A stretch of DNA of 64,000 nucleotides from Bordetella sp. BOR01 (GCF_019218885.1 NZ_JAHUWT010000001.1:1426001-1490000), one strand, 5' to 3'; positions 33,056 through 42,068 are shown, counted from the stretch's first letter. The notes: generated by a model not told the origin, from the letters alone. Numbers and translations: made by a program.

Positions 33056-34183
33056 TCAGGTGTGCTTGCGCGCGCGGCGCTGGCGCACCGCCTGGGCCAG
33101 GATGTCCAGCACCGGTTCGGTCTGCGCCCAGCCCAGGCAGGCGTCGGTGATCGATACGCCATGGCGCAGCGGCACGCCGGGCTTCAGGTCTTGGCGGCCT
33201 TCTTCCAGGTGGCTTTCGATCATGACGCCGATGATGCGCGATTCACCCTGCGCCAGCTGGCCGGCCACGTCGCGCGCCACGTCAACCTGGCGCTGGTGCG
33301 ACTTGTTGGAGTTGGCGTGCGAGCAGTCGATCATGACCTGCTCGCGTTGCCCGGCCGACTTCAGGGCGGCGCAGCAGGCCGCCACGCTGGCCGCGTCGTA
33401 ATTGGGGCCCTGCTTGCCGCCGCGCAGGATGACGTGGGTGTCGTCATTGCCGCGCGTCTCGAAGATGGCAGCCATGCCCATCTTGGTCATGCCCATGAAG
33501 GCATGGTGCGCGCGCGCGGCCACGATGGCATCGGCAGCGACTTGCATGCCGCCGTCGGTGCCGTTCTTGAAGCCCAGCGGGCAGCTCAGCCCCGATGCCA
33601 GCTGGCGGTGGCTGGGGCTTTCGGTGGTGCGGGCCCCGATGGCGCCCCAGGCGATCAGGTCGGCGATGTATTGCGGGCTGAGCAGGTCCAGGAATTCGGT
33701 GGCGATGGGCAGGCCCAGTGCGCCGATTTCCAGCAGCAGTTCGCGCGCGCGCCGCAGGCCTTCGTTGATGCGGAAGCTGCCGTCCAGGCGCGGATCATTG
33801 ATATAACCCTTCCAGCCCACTGTGGTGCGCGGCTTTTCGAAGTACACGCGCATCACGACCAGCAGGTCGTCGCGCAGCGCCGGGGCGGCCGCTTGCAGGC
33901 GGCTGGCGTATTCCAGGGCCTGGTCGTGGTCGTGGATGGAACAGGGGCCCACCACCACCACCAGCCGGTCATCGCGGCCGTGCAGCACGTCGGCGATGCG
34001 GGCGCGGGCGTCTTCGACCAAGGCCAGCGTCGTTGCCGGTATCGGCAGTTCGTCTTGCAACAGGGCGGGGGAAATCAGGGGGCGTACCGCGCCGATGCGG
34101 ACATCGTCGATACGCGTGGTGTCTTGGGTGGAATCAGCCTGGCCGGCCTCGCGGTCGTGCAGGGGGTCGTCGATACGGGTCAT
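33056..34183 (-). CDS. aroG: 3-deoxy-7-phosphoheptulonate (DAHP) synthase
   Basis: The 375-residue enzyme is a class I DAHP synthase (AroF/G/H type). It has VGPCSIHDHDQALEYA, RVYFEKPRTTVGWKGYINDP, GIGARTTES-like WGAIGARTTESPSHRQLA, CPLGFKNGTDGGMQVA, and IDCSHANSNKSHQRQ. It condenses phosphoenolpyruvate and erythrose 4-phosphate, the first step to aromatic amino acids, in the cytoplasm. The N-terminal 60 residues, through PALLQDELPIP, match the regulatory part of feedback-inhibited isozymes; which amino acid inhibits it is not readable. It stands alone, 137 bases from the IorA-like gene. Confidence 0.95.
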   Translation of the reverse strand: MTRIDDPLHDREAGQADSTQDTTRIDDVRIGAVRPLISPALLQDELPIPATTLALVEDARARIADVLHGRDDRLVVVVGPCSIHDHDQALEYASRLQAAAPALRDDLLVVMRVYFEKPRTTVGWKGYINDPRLDGSFRINEGLRRARELLLEIGALGLPIATEFLDLLSPQYIADLIAWGAIGARTTESPSHRQLASGLSCPLGFKNGTDGGMQVAADAIVAARAHHAFMGMTKMGMAAIFETRGNDDTHVILRGGKQGPNYDAASVAACCAALKSAGQREQVMIDCSHANSNKSHQRQVDVARDVAGQLAQGESRIIGVMIESHLEEGRQDLKPGVPLRHGVSITDACLGWAQTEPVLDILAQAVRQRRARKHT

Positions 34184-34257
34184 GACAGTCTCGGGAAAGC
34201 GGAATTCGGGGCTGCGGCATTATCGCACTCCGCGCCCCGCCCGCCATGCAGACCGTG

Positions 34258-34890
34258 TCAGCGGCGCGAGTCCAGCGCCATGCGCACGGCCAGGCCTGCC
34301 AGCACGGTGCCCATCAGCCAGCGCTGTATCACCAGCCACAGGGGCCGGCTGCCCAGGAAGCTGGCGATCGAGCCGGCCGCCAGGGCGATCAGGGCGTTGA
34401 CGGTCAGGCTGATCAGCACCTGGGTGAATCCCAGCGTCAGCGATTGCAGCAGTACGCTGCCGTGCCCGGGGGAAATGAACTGCGGCAGCAGCGACAGGTA
34501 CAGGATGGCGATCTTGGGGTTGAGCAGGTTGGTGACCAGCCCCATGGTGAACAACTGGCGCGGGCTGCTGCGTGGCAGTTCGCGCACCTGGAAGGGCGAG
34601 CGGCCACCCGGGCGCAGCGCCTGCCAGGCCAGGTAGCCCAGGTACAGCGCGCCGCCCAGGCGCAGGGCATCGTAGGCATAGGGCACCGACATCAGCAGGG
34701 CGGTGATGCCCAGCGCCGCGCACAGTACGTAGAACACGAAGCCCACCGCCACCCCGCCCAGCGAGACCAGGCCGGCGCGCGAGCCCTGCGAGATCGAGCG
34801 CGAGATCAGATACATCATGTTGGGGCCGGGTGTCAGCACCATGCCCAGCGATACCAGGGCGAAAGCCAGCAGATTGGATAACTCGGGCAT
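34258..34890 (-). CDS. LysE/RhtB family amino-acid exporter
   Basis: A 210-residue polytopic protein of LysE type, with six likely helices. The N-terminal pattern MVLTPGPNMMYLISRSISQG contains the conserved TPGPN. The central LVTNLLNPKIAILYLSLLPQ is the NPK motif of RhtB proteins. It ends in a hydrophobic segment. Members export amino acids or quorum-like lactones across the inner membrane; the substrate cannot be deduced. It lies beside DAHP synthase and glutathione reductase on the same strand, separated by gaps of about 70 bases, so co-regulation is uncertain. Confidence 0.88.
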   Translation of the reverse strand: MPELSNLLAFALVSLGMVLTPGPNMMYLISRSISQGSRAGLVSLGGVAVGFVFYVLCAALGITALLMSVPYAYDALRLGGALYLGYLAWQALRPGGRSPFQVRELPRSSPRQLFTMGLVTNLLNPKIAILYLSLLPQFISPGHGSVLLQSLTLGFTQVLISLTVNALIALAAGSIASFLGSRPLWLVIQRWLMGTVLAGLAVRMALDSRR

Positions 34891-34962
34891 GCGGCGCTCC
34901 AGGGCGGAAGGGGGTGGGGTTCCGCCAGAAAGCGTACCGCAAATCTGTATCGCAACAGCAGC

Positions 34963-36321
34963 TTATTCTGGCACCGGCGTGCGCAGCGTGACGAACTCTT
35001 CGGCCGCCGTGGGGTGGATGCCGATGGTTTCGTCGAACACCTGCTTGGTGGCGCCGGCTTTCAGGGCCACCGCCAGGCCCTGCATGATCTCGCCCGCGTC
35101 GGGGCCCACCATGTGGCACCCCAGCACGCGGTCGGTATCGGCGTCGACCACCAGCTTCATCAGGGACTTTTCCTGGTCGCCGGTCAGTGTCAGCTTCATG
35201 GGGCGGAAGCGGCTTTCGAAGCGCTTGACGCGGTAGCCGGCCTCTTGGGCCGCCTCGGTGGTCAGGCCCACGGTGCCGATATTCGGCAGGCTGAATACGG
35301 CCGTGGGGATCAGGTCGTAATCGACCTTGCGGTATTCCTCGGGGCGGAACAGCCGGCGCGCCACCGCCATGCCTTCGGCCAGGGCCACCGGCGTCAGGGG
35401 GACGCGGCCGATGACATCGCCGACTGCCAGGATCGACGGTTCGCTGCTGCGGTATTCGTCGTCGACGGCGATGAAGCCTTCGCCGTTGAGCTTCACGCCG
35501 GTATTTTCCAGGCCCAGGTTGTCCAGCATGGGGCGCCGGCCGGTGGCGTAGAACACGCAGTCGGTCTCGATGACATCGCCGCTTTTCAGGGTGGCCGCCA
35601 ACGTGCCGTCGGGGCGCTTGTCGATGCGCGCCACGTCGGCATTGAAGCGCAGGTCCAGGCCTTTCTTGGTCAGTTCGTCGCGCAAGTGTTCGCGCACGCT
35701 GCCGTCGAATCCGCGCAGGAACAGCTCGCGCCGGTACACCTGTACGGTCTGCGCGCCCAGCCCGTTGAAAATCGAGGCGAATTCCACGGCGATATAGCCG
35801 CCGCCCACGACCAGCACCCGGCGCGGCAGGGTCTTCAGGAAGAACGCCTCGTTCGAGGTGATGGCATGTTCTCTGCCGGGAATGTCGGGCACCTGCGGCC
35901 ATCCACCCGTGGCCACCAGAATGTGCCCGGCCGTGCAGCGCTGGCCGTTGACCTCGATCGTGTGCGCATCCAGCAGCCGGGCGTGGCCCTCGTACAAGGT
36001 GACGCCGTTGCCCACCAGCAGGTTGCGGTAGATACCGTTAAGGCGTTCGATCTCGCGGTTCTTGTTGGAGATCAGGGTCGGCCAGTCGAAGCCGGGTTGG
36101 CCGGCGCTCCAGCCGTAGCCCGAGGCCTGTTCGAAGTCTTCGCGATAGTGGGCGCCGTAGACCAGCAGTTTCTTGGGCACGCAGCCCACGTTCACGCAAG
36201 TGCCGCCCAGGTAGCGGCTTTCGGCCACGGCCACGCGTGCGCCGAAGCCGGCGGCAAAACGGGCCGCACGTACGCCGCCCGAGCCGGCGCCAATCACGAA
36301 GAGGTCAAAATCGAAAGCCAT
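34963..36321 (-). CDS. gor: Glutathione-disulfide reductase
   Basis: The 452-residue flavoprotein has the FAD-binding [15 protein letters not shown] motif, the redox disulfide Cys42-Val-Asn-Val-Gly-Cys47, NADPH-binding [17 protein letters not shown] with the 2'-phosphate arginines in [13 protein letters not shown], and the C-terminal catalytic His436-Pro-Thr-Ala-Ala-Glu. It reduces oxidised glutathione with NADPH in the cytoplasm. The start at 36321 was chosen over an upstream ATG because [11 protein letters not shown] is the family N-terminus. It is a single gene with a divergent small membrane protein upstream. Confidence 0.95.
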   Translation of the reverse strand: MAFDFDLFVIGAGSGGVRAARFAAGFGARVAVAESRYLGGTCVNVGCVPKKLLVYGAHYREDFEQASGYGWSAGQPGFDWPTLISNKNREIERLNGIYRNLLVGNGVTLYEGHARLLDAHTIEVNGQRCTAGHILVATGGWPQVPDIPGREHAITSNEAFFLKTLPRRVLVVGGGYIAVEFASIFNGLGAQTVQVYRRELFLRGFDGSVREHLRDELTKKGLDLRFNADVARIDKRPDGTLAATLKSGDVIETDCVFYATGRRPMLDNLGLENTGVKLNGEGFIAVDDEYRSSEPSILAVGDVIGRVPLTPVALAEGMAVARRLFRPEEYRKVDYDLIPTAVFSLPNIGTVGLTTEAAQEAGYRVKRFESRFRPMKLTLTGDQEKSLMKLVVDADTDRVLGCHMVGPDAGEIMQGLAVALKAGATKQVFDETIGIHPTAAEEFVTLRTPVPE

Positions 36322-36500
36322 CGTGGTCCTTTGGCGGCGCCTGGCGCCGCGCACAAAATCTGACAAGAGCTGTATTAAACCTCTAAACGCCCCAGTCCCG
36401 CCCGCGCTGGGCAAGGCTGGCGCGGATCGGATACATTGCAGGCGATGGCTTCGCCAATAGCGGAGCCGCGTTCGGGGTGGGTACCCCGGTATAGGAACGC

Positions 36501-36797
36501 ATGCAGACTGAAGACAGTTTTTTCGGCTCGGTGGGCGCCATGCTGGGCGAAGTCATCCGCGCCTTCGTGGCGGGGTTGCGCTATGTATTCGGCGGCCTGG
36601 GCTCGGCCCTGGGCGATTTTTTCTCGGGGCTGGCCGGCGCGCTGGGCATGAGCCCGTCGGTGTTCAATTTCGCCTTGCTGGTGCTGGGCCTGGTGCTGCT
36701 CTGGGCGGCCGTCAAGGCCTTCATGGGGCGCGCCATCGTGGCCGGCATCTTCTGGCTGGTATTGGCGATGCTGCTGCTGGGCGGCCTGATAGGCTAG
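36501..36797 (+). CDS. Small membrane protein, unknown function
   Basis: A 98-residue protein with a soluble N-terminal half rich in Gly and aromatic residues ([23 protein letters not shown]), followed by two membrane helices near residues 55-75 and 78-97 ([20 protein letters not shown] and [20 protein letters not shown]). I do not recognise a family. The ATG is preceded by the ribosome-like TAGGAACGC. It converges on the MocR gene with 28 bases between and is divergent from gor across about 180 bases. It is probably real, judging by its coherent membrane topology. Confidence 0.6.
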   Translation: MQTEDSFFGSVGAMLGEVIRAFVAGLRYVFGGLGSALGDFFSGLAGALGMSPSVFNFALLVLGLVLLWAAVKAFMGRAIVAGIFWLVLAMLLLGGLIG

Positions 36798-36825
36798 AGC
36801 CTGTGTGAACAGGCCCTAGCTGCCG

Positions 36826-38274
36826 TCAGGCCGCGGCAATCACGTCCGCCAGGCGCCTGACCAGGGGCTCGAACAGTTCGGCCGACGTATTGCCGTAGCC
36901 CAGCACCAGGCCGTTGTCCAGGCGGGTCGGGCGCAGCGCGAAGGCCGACAGGGCGGCTGGCCCCAGGCCGGCGCGGCGGGCTGCCGCCGCGATGGCCCGA
37001 TCGACATGGGCGGACGGCAGGCGCAGCGTCAGGTGCAGGCCGCCGTGGCCGCCCAGCACTTCGTGTTTGATCGGCAGGTGGCGCGCCAGCGCGGCGCGCA
37101 AGGCCTGTTGCCGGTCGCGATACAGGCGCCGCATGCGCCCCAGGTGACGGGCGAACTGGCCGCTGTCGATGAAGGCGGCCAGGGCCAGTTGCTCGTGCCG
37201 ATGGCCGCCGCGCAGCAGTTCGTGCACCGCGGTGCGCAGGGGTTCGGCCAAGGCCGCAGGCAAGACCAGGAAGCCGATGCGCAAGGCGGGGAACATCGTC
37301 TTGCTGAACGTTCCCACATAAAGCACCGGCGCATCTGCGGCCAGCCCCTGCATGGCTGGAATCGGTTCGCCTTGGTGGCGGAACTCGCTGTCGTAGTCGT
37401 CTTCGATGATCCAGGCGCCGGCACGGCGCGCATGTTCCAGCAGTTCCAGGCGTCGCGCGGCGGCCAGCACCGCGCCGGTAGGGTACTGGTGCGAAGGGGT
37501 GGCGTAGATCAGCCGCGGCGGCTGGGTGCGCCACAAGGCTTCGGGCACGGCAATGCCTTGGGCATCGACCCGCACCGGCACCACCCGCAAGTCGCCGGCC
37601 TGGAAGGCGGCCTTGGCGCCGCGGTAACCCGGGTCTTCGACCCAGGCGGTATCGCCCGGGTTGCCCAGCAAGCGCACGCACAGTGCCAGGGCTTCCTGCG
37701 CCCCTTCGGTGATGACGATCTGCCCGGCGGTGCAGCGCACGCCGCGCGACACGCCCAGGTGCTGGGCAATGGCCTGGCGCAAGGCCGGTTCGCCGGCCGG
37801 GTCGCCATAGCCCAGTGTGGCCATGGACATGTCGCGCAGGGCGCGGTCCACCGCGCGGCGCCAGGCGCCCAGCGGAAAATGGCTGAGCGCCGGCGTGCCG
37901 GGGCGCAGGGCCACGCCCGCATCGGTGTGCGGGGCAGAGGGTGCGATGCGCGTCACGCGCCGCGCCGCGGGCGCGCTGGGCAACGGGGGCGCCGCGCGCG
38001 CACCGGGGGACGGCGGCAGCGGCGCTATGCGGGTGCCCTGGCGGTCGGCCCGCACATAGCCTTCCGCCGTCAGTTGGCCATAGGCCAGCAGCACGGTATT
38101 GCGTGAAATGCCCAACTGTTCGGCCAGCGTGCGCGATGCCGGCAGCCGGCTGCCCGGCGGCATGCGGCCGTCCAGGATGGATTGCTTCAGGCGCTGCAGC
38201 AGTTGCCGCTGCAGCGTGTGCCGGCCATGGGGTGCGGCCAGGGGGCTGTCGAGCAGGGCGGCGCGAGGTTCCAT
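36826..38274 (-). CDS. MocR/PdxR-like GntR-aminotransferase regulator
   Basis: A 482-residue fusion. The winged helix at about 20-90 is GntR type (LLQRLKQSILDGRMPPGSRL, ASRTLAEQLGISRNTVLLAY). The remainder is a fold-type I aminotransferase domain whose PLP lysine is in VGTFSKTMFPALRIGFLVLP; IIEDDYDSEFRH binds the cofactor ring. MocR proteins sense PLP or a PLP-amine and control a divergent neighbour. The divergent gene here is a GNAT acetyltransferase, and the shared 103 bases hold two inverted repeats. The ATG at 38274 starts the recognisable N-terminus (MEPRAALL). Confidence 0.9.
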   Translation of the reverse strand: MEPRAALLDSPLAAPHGRHTLQRQLLQRLKQSILDGRMPPGSRLPASRTLAEQLGISRNTVLLAYGQLTAEGYVRADRQGTRIAPLPPSPGARAAPPLPSAPAARRVTRIAPSAPHTDAGVALRPGTPALSHFPLGAWRRAVDRALRDMSMATLGYGDPAGEPALRQAIAQHLGVSRGVRCTAGQIVITEGAQEALALCVRLLGNPGDTAWVEDPGYRGAKAAFQAGDLRVVPVRVDAQGIAVPEALWRTQPPRLIYATPSHQYPTGAVLAAARRLELLEHARRAGAWIIEDDYDSEFRHQGEPIPAMQGLAADAPVLYVGTFSKTMFPALRIGFLVLPAALAEPLRTAVHELLRGGHRHEQLALAAFIDSGQFARHLGRMRRLYRDRQQALRAALARHLPIKHEVLGGHGGLHLTLRLPSAHVDRAIAAAARRAGLGPAALSAFALRPTRLDNGLVLGYGNTSAELFEPLVRRLADVIAAA

Positions 38275-38275
38275 G

Positions 38276-38303
38276 GCACCATGAAATAAGCATTGTTTGG
38301 TGC
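38276..38303. promoter_or_regulatory. Inverted repeat in MocR/GNAT divergent region (first)
   Basis: GCACCA (38276-38281) and TGGTGC (38298-38303) are perfect inverted arms separated by 16 bases, immediately upstream of the MocR start. It is a candidate autoregulatory operator. Confidence 0.4.
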
Positions 38304-38310
38304 TTTTTAG

Positions 38311-38340
38311 CATGCCACGAATCCGATAGCGTATGGCATG
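38311..38340. promoter_or_regulatory. Inverted repeat in MocR/GNAT divergent region (second)
   Basis: CATGCCA (38311-38317) and TGGCATG (38334-38340) are perfect 7-base arms, again 16 bases apart. The equal spacing of the two repeats supports recognition by one dimeric regulator, probably MocR. Confidence 0.45.
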
Positions 38341-38377
38341 TTTTTCCCACATGCCGCTCTTGATAAGGATCTACAGC

Positions 38378-39091
38378 ATGTCCACTGCCATGTCGCCGCA
38401 GCAGCCGGTCGGTCAGCCCGTTCCCAACTGGACCCCGCGCCCGCGTCCTCCGCGCGAACCGATCGCCGGGCACTATTGCCGCCTGGAACCGCTGGACGCG
38501 GCGCGCCACGGCGCCGACCTGCATGCCGCCTTCAACCAGACCCCTGATGGTAGCGACTGGACCTACACCTATGCCGGACCGTTTCCCGACGAAGCCAGCT
38601 ACCTGGCCTACGCACACACGGCGCAGGCCTCCGAAGATCCGCAGCATTTCGCCATCATCGACCTGGCCAGCGGCCGCGCCGTGGGCACCCTGGCCGCCAT
38701 GCGCATCGATGCCGCCAACGGCGTGATCGAAGTGGGCAGCGTGGCGTATTCACGCCGCCTCAAGCGCACGCCGGCCGCCACGGAAGCGCAGTACCTGCTG
38801 ATGCGGCGCGCCTTCGACCAACTGGGCTACCGGCGCTATGAGTGGAAGTGCGACAGCCTGAACGCCCCATCGCGGGCCGCCGCGTTGCGGCTGGGCTTCC
38901 AGTTCGAGGGCATTTTCCGCCAGGCCGTGGTGTACAAGGGCCGCAACCGCGACACCGCCTGGTTCTCGATCATCGACGGCGAATGGCCGGCGGTGCGCAG
39001 CGGGCTGGAACAGTGGCTGGCCCCCGACAACTTTGATGCCCAGGGCAAGCAGCGCCGGCGGCTGGGGGACTTGATCGCGCAAGCCCGGTAG
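38378..39091 (+). CDS. GNAT N-acetyltransferase, RimJ/RimL type
   Basis: The 237-residue protein is a RimJ/RimL-like GNAT. It begins with a Pro-rich segment, then GHYCRLEPLDAARHGADLHA, DWTYTYAGPFPDEASYLAYA, the core HFAIIDLASGRAVGTLAAMR, and IEVGSVAYSRRLKRTPAATE in the acetyl-CoA site, ending with LRLGFQFEGIFRQAVVYKGR. It is paralogous to the product at 6409-7083. The ATG at 38378 has the ribosome-like AAGGAT upstream. The divergent MocR gene probably regulates it. The substrate is unknown. Confidence 0.88.
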   Translation: MSTAMSPQQPVGQPVPNWTPRPRPPREPIAGHYCRLEPLDAARHGADLHAAFNQTPDGSDWTYTYAGPFPDEASYLAYAHTAQASEDPQHFAIIDLASGRAVGTLAAMRIDAANGVIEVGSVAYSRRLKRTPAATEAQYLLMRRAFDQLGYRRYEWKCDSLNAPSRAAALRLGFQFEGIFRQAVVYKGRNRDTAWFSIIDGEWPAVRSGLEQWLAPDNFDAQGKQRRRLGDLIAQAR

Positions 39092-39115
39092 CGGGACGGG
39101 ACCGCGGGCGTCCCG
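39092..39115. terminator. Hairpin between convergent GNAT and EamA genes
   Basis: CGGGACG (39092-39098) and CGTCCCG (39109-39115) are perfect arms with a 10-base loop, filling the 26-base gap between the convergent genes. No T-run follows, so it is a candidate bidirectional terminator only. Confidence 0.5.
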
Positions 39116-39117
39116 GC

Positions 39118-40023
39118 CTACGGCGCCTTCATCCGTATGCCGATGACGATCAGTATCCCCACCATCACCATCAGCGCGCCCGCCACGAACGCCGCATCCA
39201 GCGGCTCGTCCAGGATCAGCACCCCGAACGCCACGCCGAACAGCGGGGTCATGAACGACAGGATGGACAGGCGCGTGGCCAGGTAGCGGCGCAGCAGCCA
39301 GAACCAGACCAGCAGGCTGAACAAGGCTACCCCAAATGCCTGGAAGGCCAGGCTGGCCAGGGCCGGCGGCGAGAACACGGGGTTGCCCTGGCCAGTGGCC
39401 CAGGCGAATAGCGGTAGCGCCACGCCGGCCACGACCATCTGGTACAGCAGCGTCTTGGTGGGCGGCGCTTCAGACAGCCGCGACTTGCGGATGGCGACAG
39501 TGGTGGTGCCCCAGGCAGCGCCGGCCAGCACGCCCAGCAGGTCGCCCAGCAGCATCGCAGGCGCCGAGACTTCCTGGCTGCGGCCCAGGAATGCCAGCGC
39601 GATGCCGGCAAAAGCGATGGCTACACCCAGCCATTGCGCGGGTCGCAGGCGTTCTTCGCGCAGGGTGAAGTGCAGGCCCAGCGCCGTGAAGATCGGGGCC
39701 GTGTACAGGAACACCGACATATGCGAGGCGGTGGTGTACAGCAGGCCCTGTGCCACCAGCAAGAACTCCGCGGCAAACAAGGCGCCGGCCACCAGGCCCG
39801 GCACCAGCGTGCCATCGGCGAACACCGCCCATCCTTCCTTGCGCAACACAATGCATGCCAGCACCACGGCGGCGAAAACCGAACGCAGGCCGATCTGCAG
39901 CGTGGGCGAAATGTCGGCGGCCACCAGCTTGATGGCGATCTGCTGGAACCCCCAGCACAGGCACAGCATCAACATCAATCCGGTGGCACGGATATCCAGC
40001 GGCAGGCGAGCGGCGGGCAACAT
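39118..40023 (-). CDS. EamA (DMT family) membrane transporter
   Basis: The 301-residue protein has about ten membrane helices in two EamA repeats. The first starts LMLMLCLCWGFQQIAIKLVA and the second LLGDLLGVLAGAAWGTTTVA. The conserved first-repeat segment SVFAAVVLACIVL is visible. DMT proteins export or exchange metabolites such as amino acids and nucleosides; the substrate is unknown. ATG at 40023 was used over one at 40065 because it precedes the first helix directly. A 303-base repeat-bearing gap lies upstream. Confidence 0.87.
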   Translation of the reverse strand: MLPAARLPLDIRATGLMLMLCLCWGFQQIAIKLVAADISPTLQIGLRSVFAAVVLACIVLRKEGWAVFADGTLVPGLVAGALFAAEFLLVAQGLLYTTASHMSVFLYTAPIFTALGLHFTLREERLRPAQWLGVAIAFAGIALAFLGRSQEVSAPAMLLGDLLGVLAGAAWGTTTVAIRKSRLSEAPPTKTLLYQMVVAGVALPLFAWATGQGNPVFSPPALASLAFQAFGVALFSLLVWFWLLRRYLATRLSILSFMTPLFGVAFGVLILDEPLDAAFVAGALMVMVGILIVIGIRMKAP

Positions 40024-40326
40024 GGTGTCAGTATTCCATTGCGCTACAGGCCACCCATGTCGCATGAAGCAGGCGCAACGAGATCGGGGACGCCGCGGAG
40101 CCGGCTTCGCCGGTCCGCCAGCGTCGCCCCCTCGAGGTGGATGAGCCCGGACATGGAACAGTCCTTGAGGACTGTCCCCTGCCTGGCGAATCCGAGTAGC
40201 CTGCCAGCCGCGAGGTGGATGAGCCCGGACAGGGAACAGTCCTTGAGGACTGTTCCCTGCCTGGCGAATCCGAGCGGCCTGCCAGCCGCGAGGTGGATGC
40301 GCGCAGCGCTTCGGGGGTGGGGCCTT
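40024..40326. other. Repeat-bearing intergenic gap (EamA to thioredoxin-like)
   Basis: This 303-base gap is largely made of the 78-base tandem repeat at 40133-40299. The rest is GC-rich. No other gene is supported: frames stay open through the repeat only because its length is a multiple of three. Confidence 0.7.
40133..40299. repeat. 78-bp tandem repeat with embedded palindrome (Bordetella-type element)
   Basis: Units begin at 40133 and 40211, with an 11-base third partial copy from 40289; each starts CGAGGTGGAT. The two full units differ at only a few positions. Each holds a 24-base palindrome (40155-40178 and 40233-40256) made of GGAACAGTCCT, TG and AGGACTGTTCC. The second copy is perfect; the first has one mismatch (CCC for TCC). 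I recall similar repeats as dispersed elements in Bordetella and Achromobacter genomes. Confidence 0.85.
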
Positions 40327-40662
40327 TCAGGGCAGTTCGGCAGGATAGCTGTCCAGTGCCAGGCTGATCTGCTGGCGCAGGTCCCATTCGGCCAGCGATG
40401 CATTGACCGGGCCGTAGAAGGCGCCGTCCCGGGCCAGGAACAGGGCAGGCAAATGGAAGACCTCGTAGCGCGCCACCAGTCCGCCGTTGTCGCCGGCATC
40501 GATCCAGCACAGGCGTTCGACCGGCAGGTCCAGCAAGGGCAGTTGCTCGCGCGCGATCTTGCAGGTGGCGCAGGTGCGGCTATGGAAAGCCAGCAACGAC
40601 AGGCCCGGGGCATCGAGCAGATAGCGGTCGGCGGTGCTGTCGGTCAGTTCGATCTGCTGCAT
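40327..40662 (-). CDS. Thioredoxin-like protein
   Basis: A 111-residue thioredoxin-fold domain with the redox pair Cys31-Ala-Thr-Cys34 in LAFHSRTCATCKIAREQLPL, the strand VERLCWIDAGDNGG, and the conserved cis-proline at FHLPALFLARDG. There is no signal peptide, so it acts in the cytoplasm. The CATC motif differs from canonical CGPC, which suggests a different redox potential or partner. It overlaps nothing and lies between the 78-base repeat and the hydantoinase-type gene; the reductant and substrate are not evident. Confidence 0.85.
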   Translation of the reverse strand: MQQIELTDSTADRYLLDAPGLSLLAFHSRTCATCKIAREQLPLLDLPVERLCWIDAGDNGGLVARYEVFHLPALFLARDGAFYGPVNASLAEWDLRQQISLALDSYPAELP

Positions 40663-40735
40663 GCGGATGGGCGGTGGCTGGGGAAGTACGGACAATAGCG
40701 CATTCGGCGGCGCCCGCGCGGGGCGCCGCGCACGT

Positions 40736-41998
40736 TCAGCGCGCCAGGTTGCGGTCGAGTTCGAGCACGGTTTCGTACAGCACGCGCGTGCCATCGAGCA
40801 ACTGCGCGGGCTCGATCCATTCCTCGGGGCAATGGCTGCGTCCGCCCAGGCACGGGATGAACACCATGCCGATAGGGCCGGTGGGCGCCATGTACACCGC
40901 ATCGTGGCCGGCGCCGCTGGGCAGTGGCATCGAGGCATAGCCCAGGCGGCCGGCCGCCGCTTCGATGGCCTGCATGACCAGCGGCGAGCACGCGGTGGGA
41001 TGGGCGCGGCTGACCGGCGCCACGGTGGCGGCCAGGCGCAGCGCTGCAAGGTCGTCGGCCAGGCCGGCCATCAGGGTTTCGGGAAAGGCATCCAGCACGG
41101 CATCGCTGTCGCTGCGCACTTCCAGCATCAGCTCGGCGCGGCCCGGCACGGCGTTGGCGGCGTTGGGCGTGATCTCGATACGGCCCACGGTGGCCACCAC
41201 ATAATGCGGCTTGCCGCTAAGGTGGCTGGCCTGGCGGTGGGCGGCGTCGATCACGCGGGCGGCGCCCACCAGGGCATCGCGGCGGATGTCCATGGGCGTG
41301 GTCCCGGCATGGTCGGGCTGGCCCTGTACGGTGATCAGCACGCGGCGGATGCCCACGATATGCGTGACCACGCCGATGGGCAACTGGCGGGTTTCCAGCA
41401 CCGGGCCCTGCTCGATATGCAGTTCCACGAACGCGGCCGTGTCGCCCGCGCCGCGCAGCGGCGTCGTCAAGGCGGCCGGATCGCCGCCGATGCGCCGCAG
41501 CCCGTCGGCCAGCGATTCGCCCTGGGGATTGCGGGCCGCCAGCATGGCGGCGTCCAGTTGCCCGCACAGGGCCCGGCTGCCCACGCACGATATGCCGTAG
41601 TCGCTGGGCTCTTCGGACAGGAAGTCGATGACCTCGAACGGGTGCTCCAGCGCGATGCCCTGTTCGTGCAGGGTACGGGCCACTTCGATGCCCGCCAGCA
41701 CGCCGATGATGCCGTCGAACCTGCCGCCGCTCATGACGGTGTCGCAGTGCGAACCGGTAACGATGGGTTTGCGCGCAGGGTCGCGGCCGGCGCGCCGGCC
41801 CACCAGGTTGCCGCCGGCATCAAGATGTACCTCGAGGCCGGCGTCGGCGAATTCCTGGGCCAGCCAGGCGCGTGCCTGTTCAAACAGCGGCGAGAAAGCG
41901 CGGCGTGTCCAGGGGACGTCGGGCAGGGTGTAGCGGGCAAGCGTTTCGACGCGAGACCAAAGGCGTTCGGTGTTCAAGGGGGGGAAAACGGGGGGCAT
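40736..41998 (-). CDS. Zn-dependent hydantoinase/carbamoylase (M20 family amidohydrolase)
   Basis: The 420-residue enzyme is of the HyuC/AllC/beta-ureidopropionase branch of the M20 peptidase fold. Metal-binding motifs are ATGSHCDTV-like (IVTGSHCDTVMSGGRFDG) and FLSEEPSDYG with paired glutamates. The lid domain contains HIEQGPVLETRQLPIG and GQPDHAGTTPMDIRRDAL, and GAGHDAVYMA near the C-terminus closes the site. Such enzymes hydrolyse N-carbamoyl amino acids, allantoate or ureidoglycolate. The neighbours (thioredoxin-like and MATE) give no pathway. ATG at 41998 was preferred as it begins the family N-terminus. Confidence 0.9.
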   Translation of the reverse strand: MPPVFPPLNTERLWSRVETLARYTLPDVPWTRRAFSPLFEQARAWLAQEFADAGLEVHLDAGGNLVGRRAGRDPARKPIVTGSHCDTVMSGGRFDGIIGVLAGIEVARTLHEQGIALEHPFEVIDFLSEEPSDYGISCVGSRALCGQLDAAMLAARNPQGESLADGLRRIGGDPAALTTPLRGAGDTAAFVELHIEQGPVLETRQLPIGVVTHIVGIRRVLITVQGQPDHAGTTPMDIRRDALVGAARVIDAAHRQASHLSGKPHYVVATVGRIEITPNAANAVPGRAELMLEVRSDSDAVLDAFPETLMAGLADDLAALRLAATVAPVSRAHPTACSPLVMQAIEAAAGRLGYASMPLPSGAGHDAVYMAPTGPIGMVFIPCLGGRSHCPEEWIEPAQLLDGTRVLYETVLELDRNLAR

Positions 41999-42068
41999 AG
42001 AAATCCTGGATAAACATTGCAGGCGTGCACGGCAGTGCCGCGGGCACGGCACGCAACGCCTGCGGCGA

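Noticed and set aside
40133-40299. Tandem repeat as a CRISPR array
   Set aside because: The unit is 78 bases with no variable spacers, there are only two full copies, and no cas genes are near.
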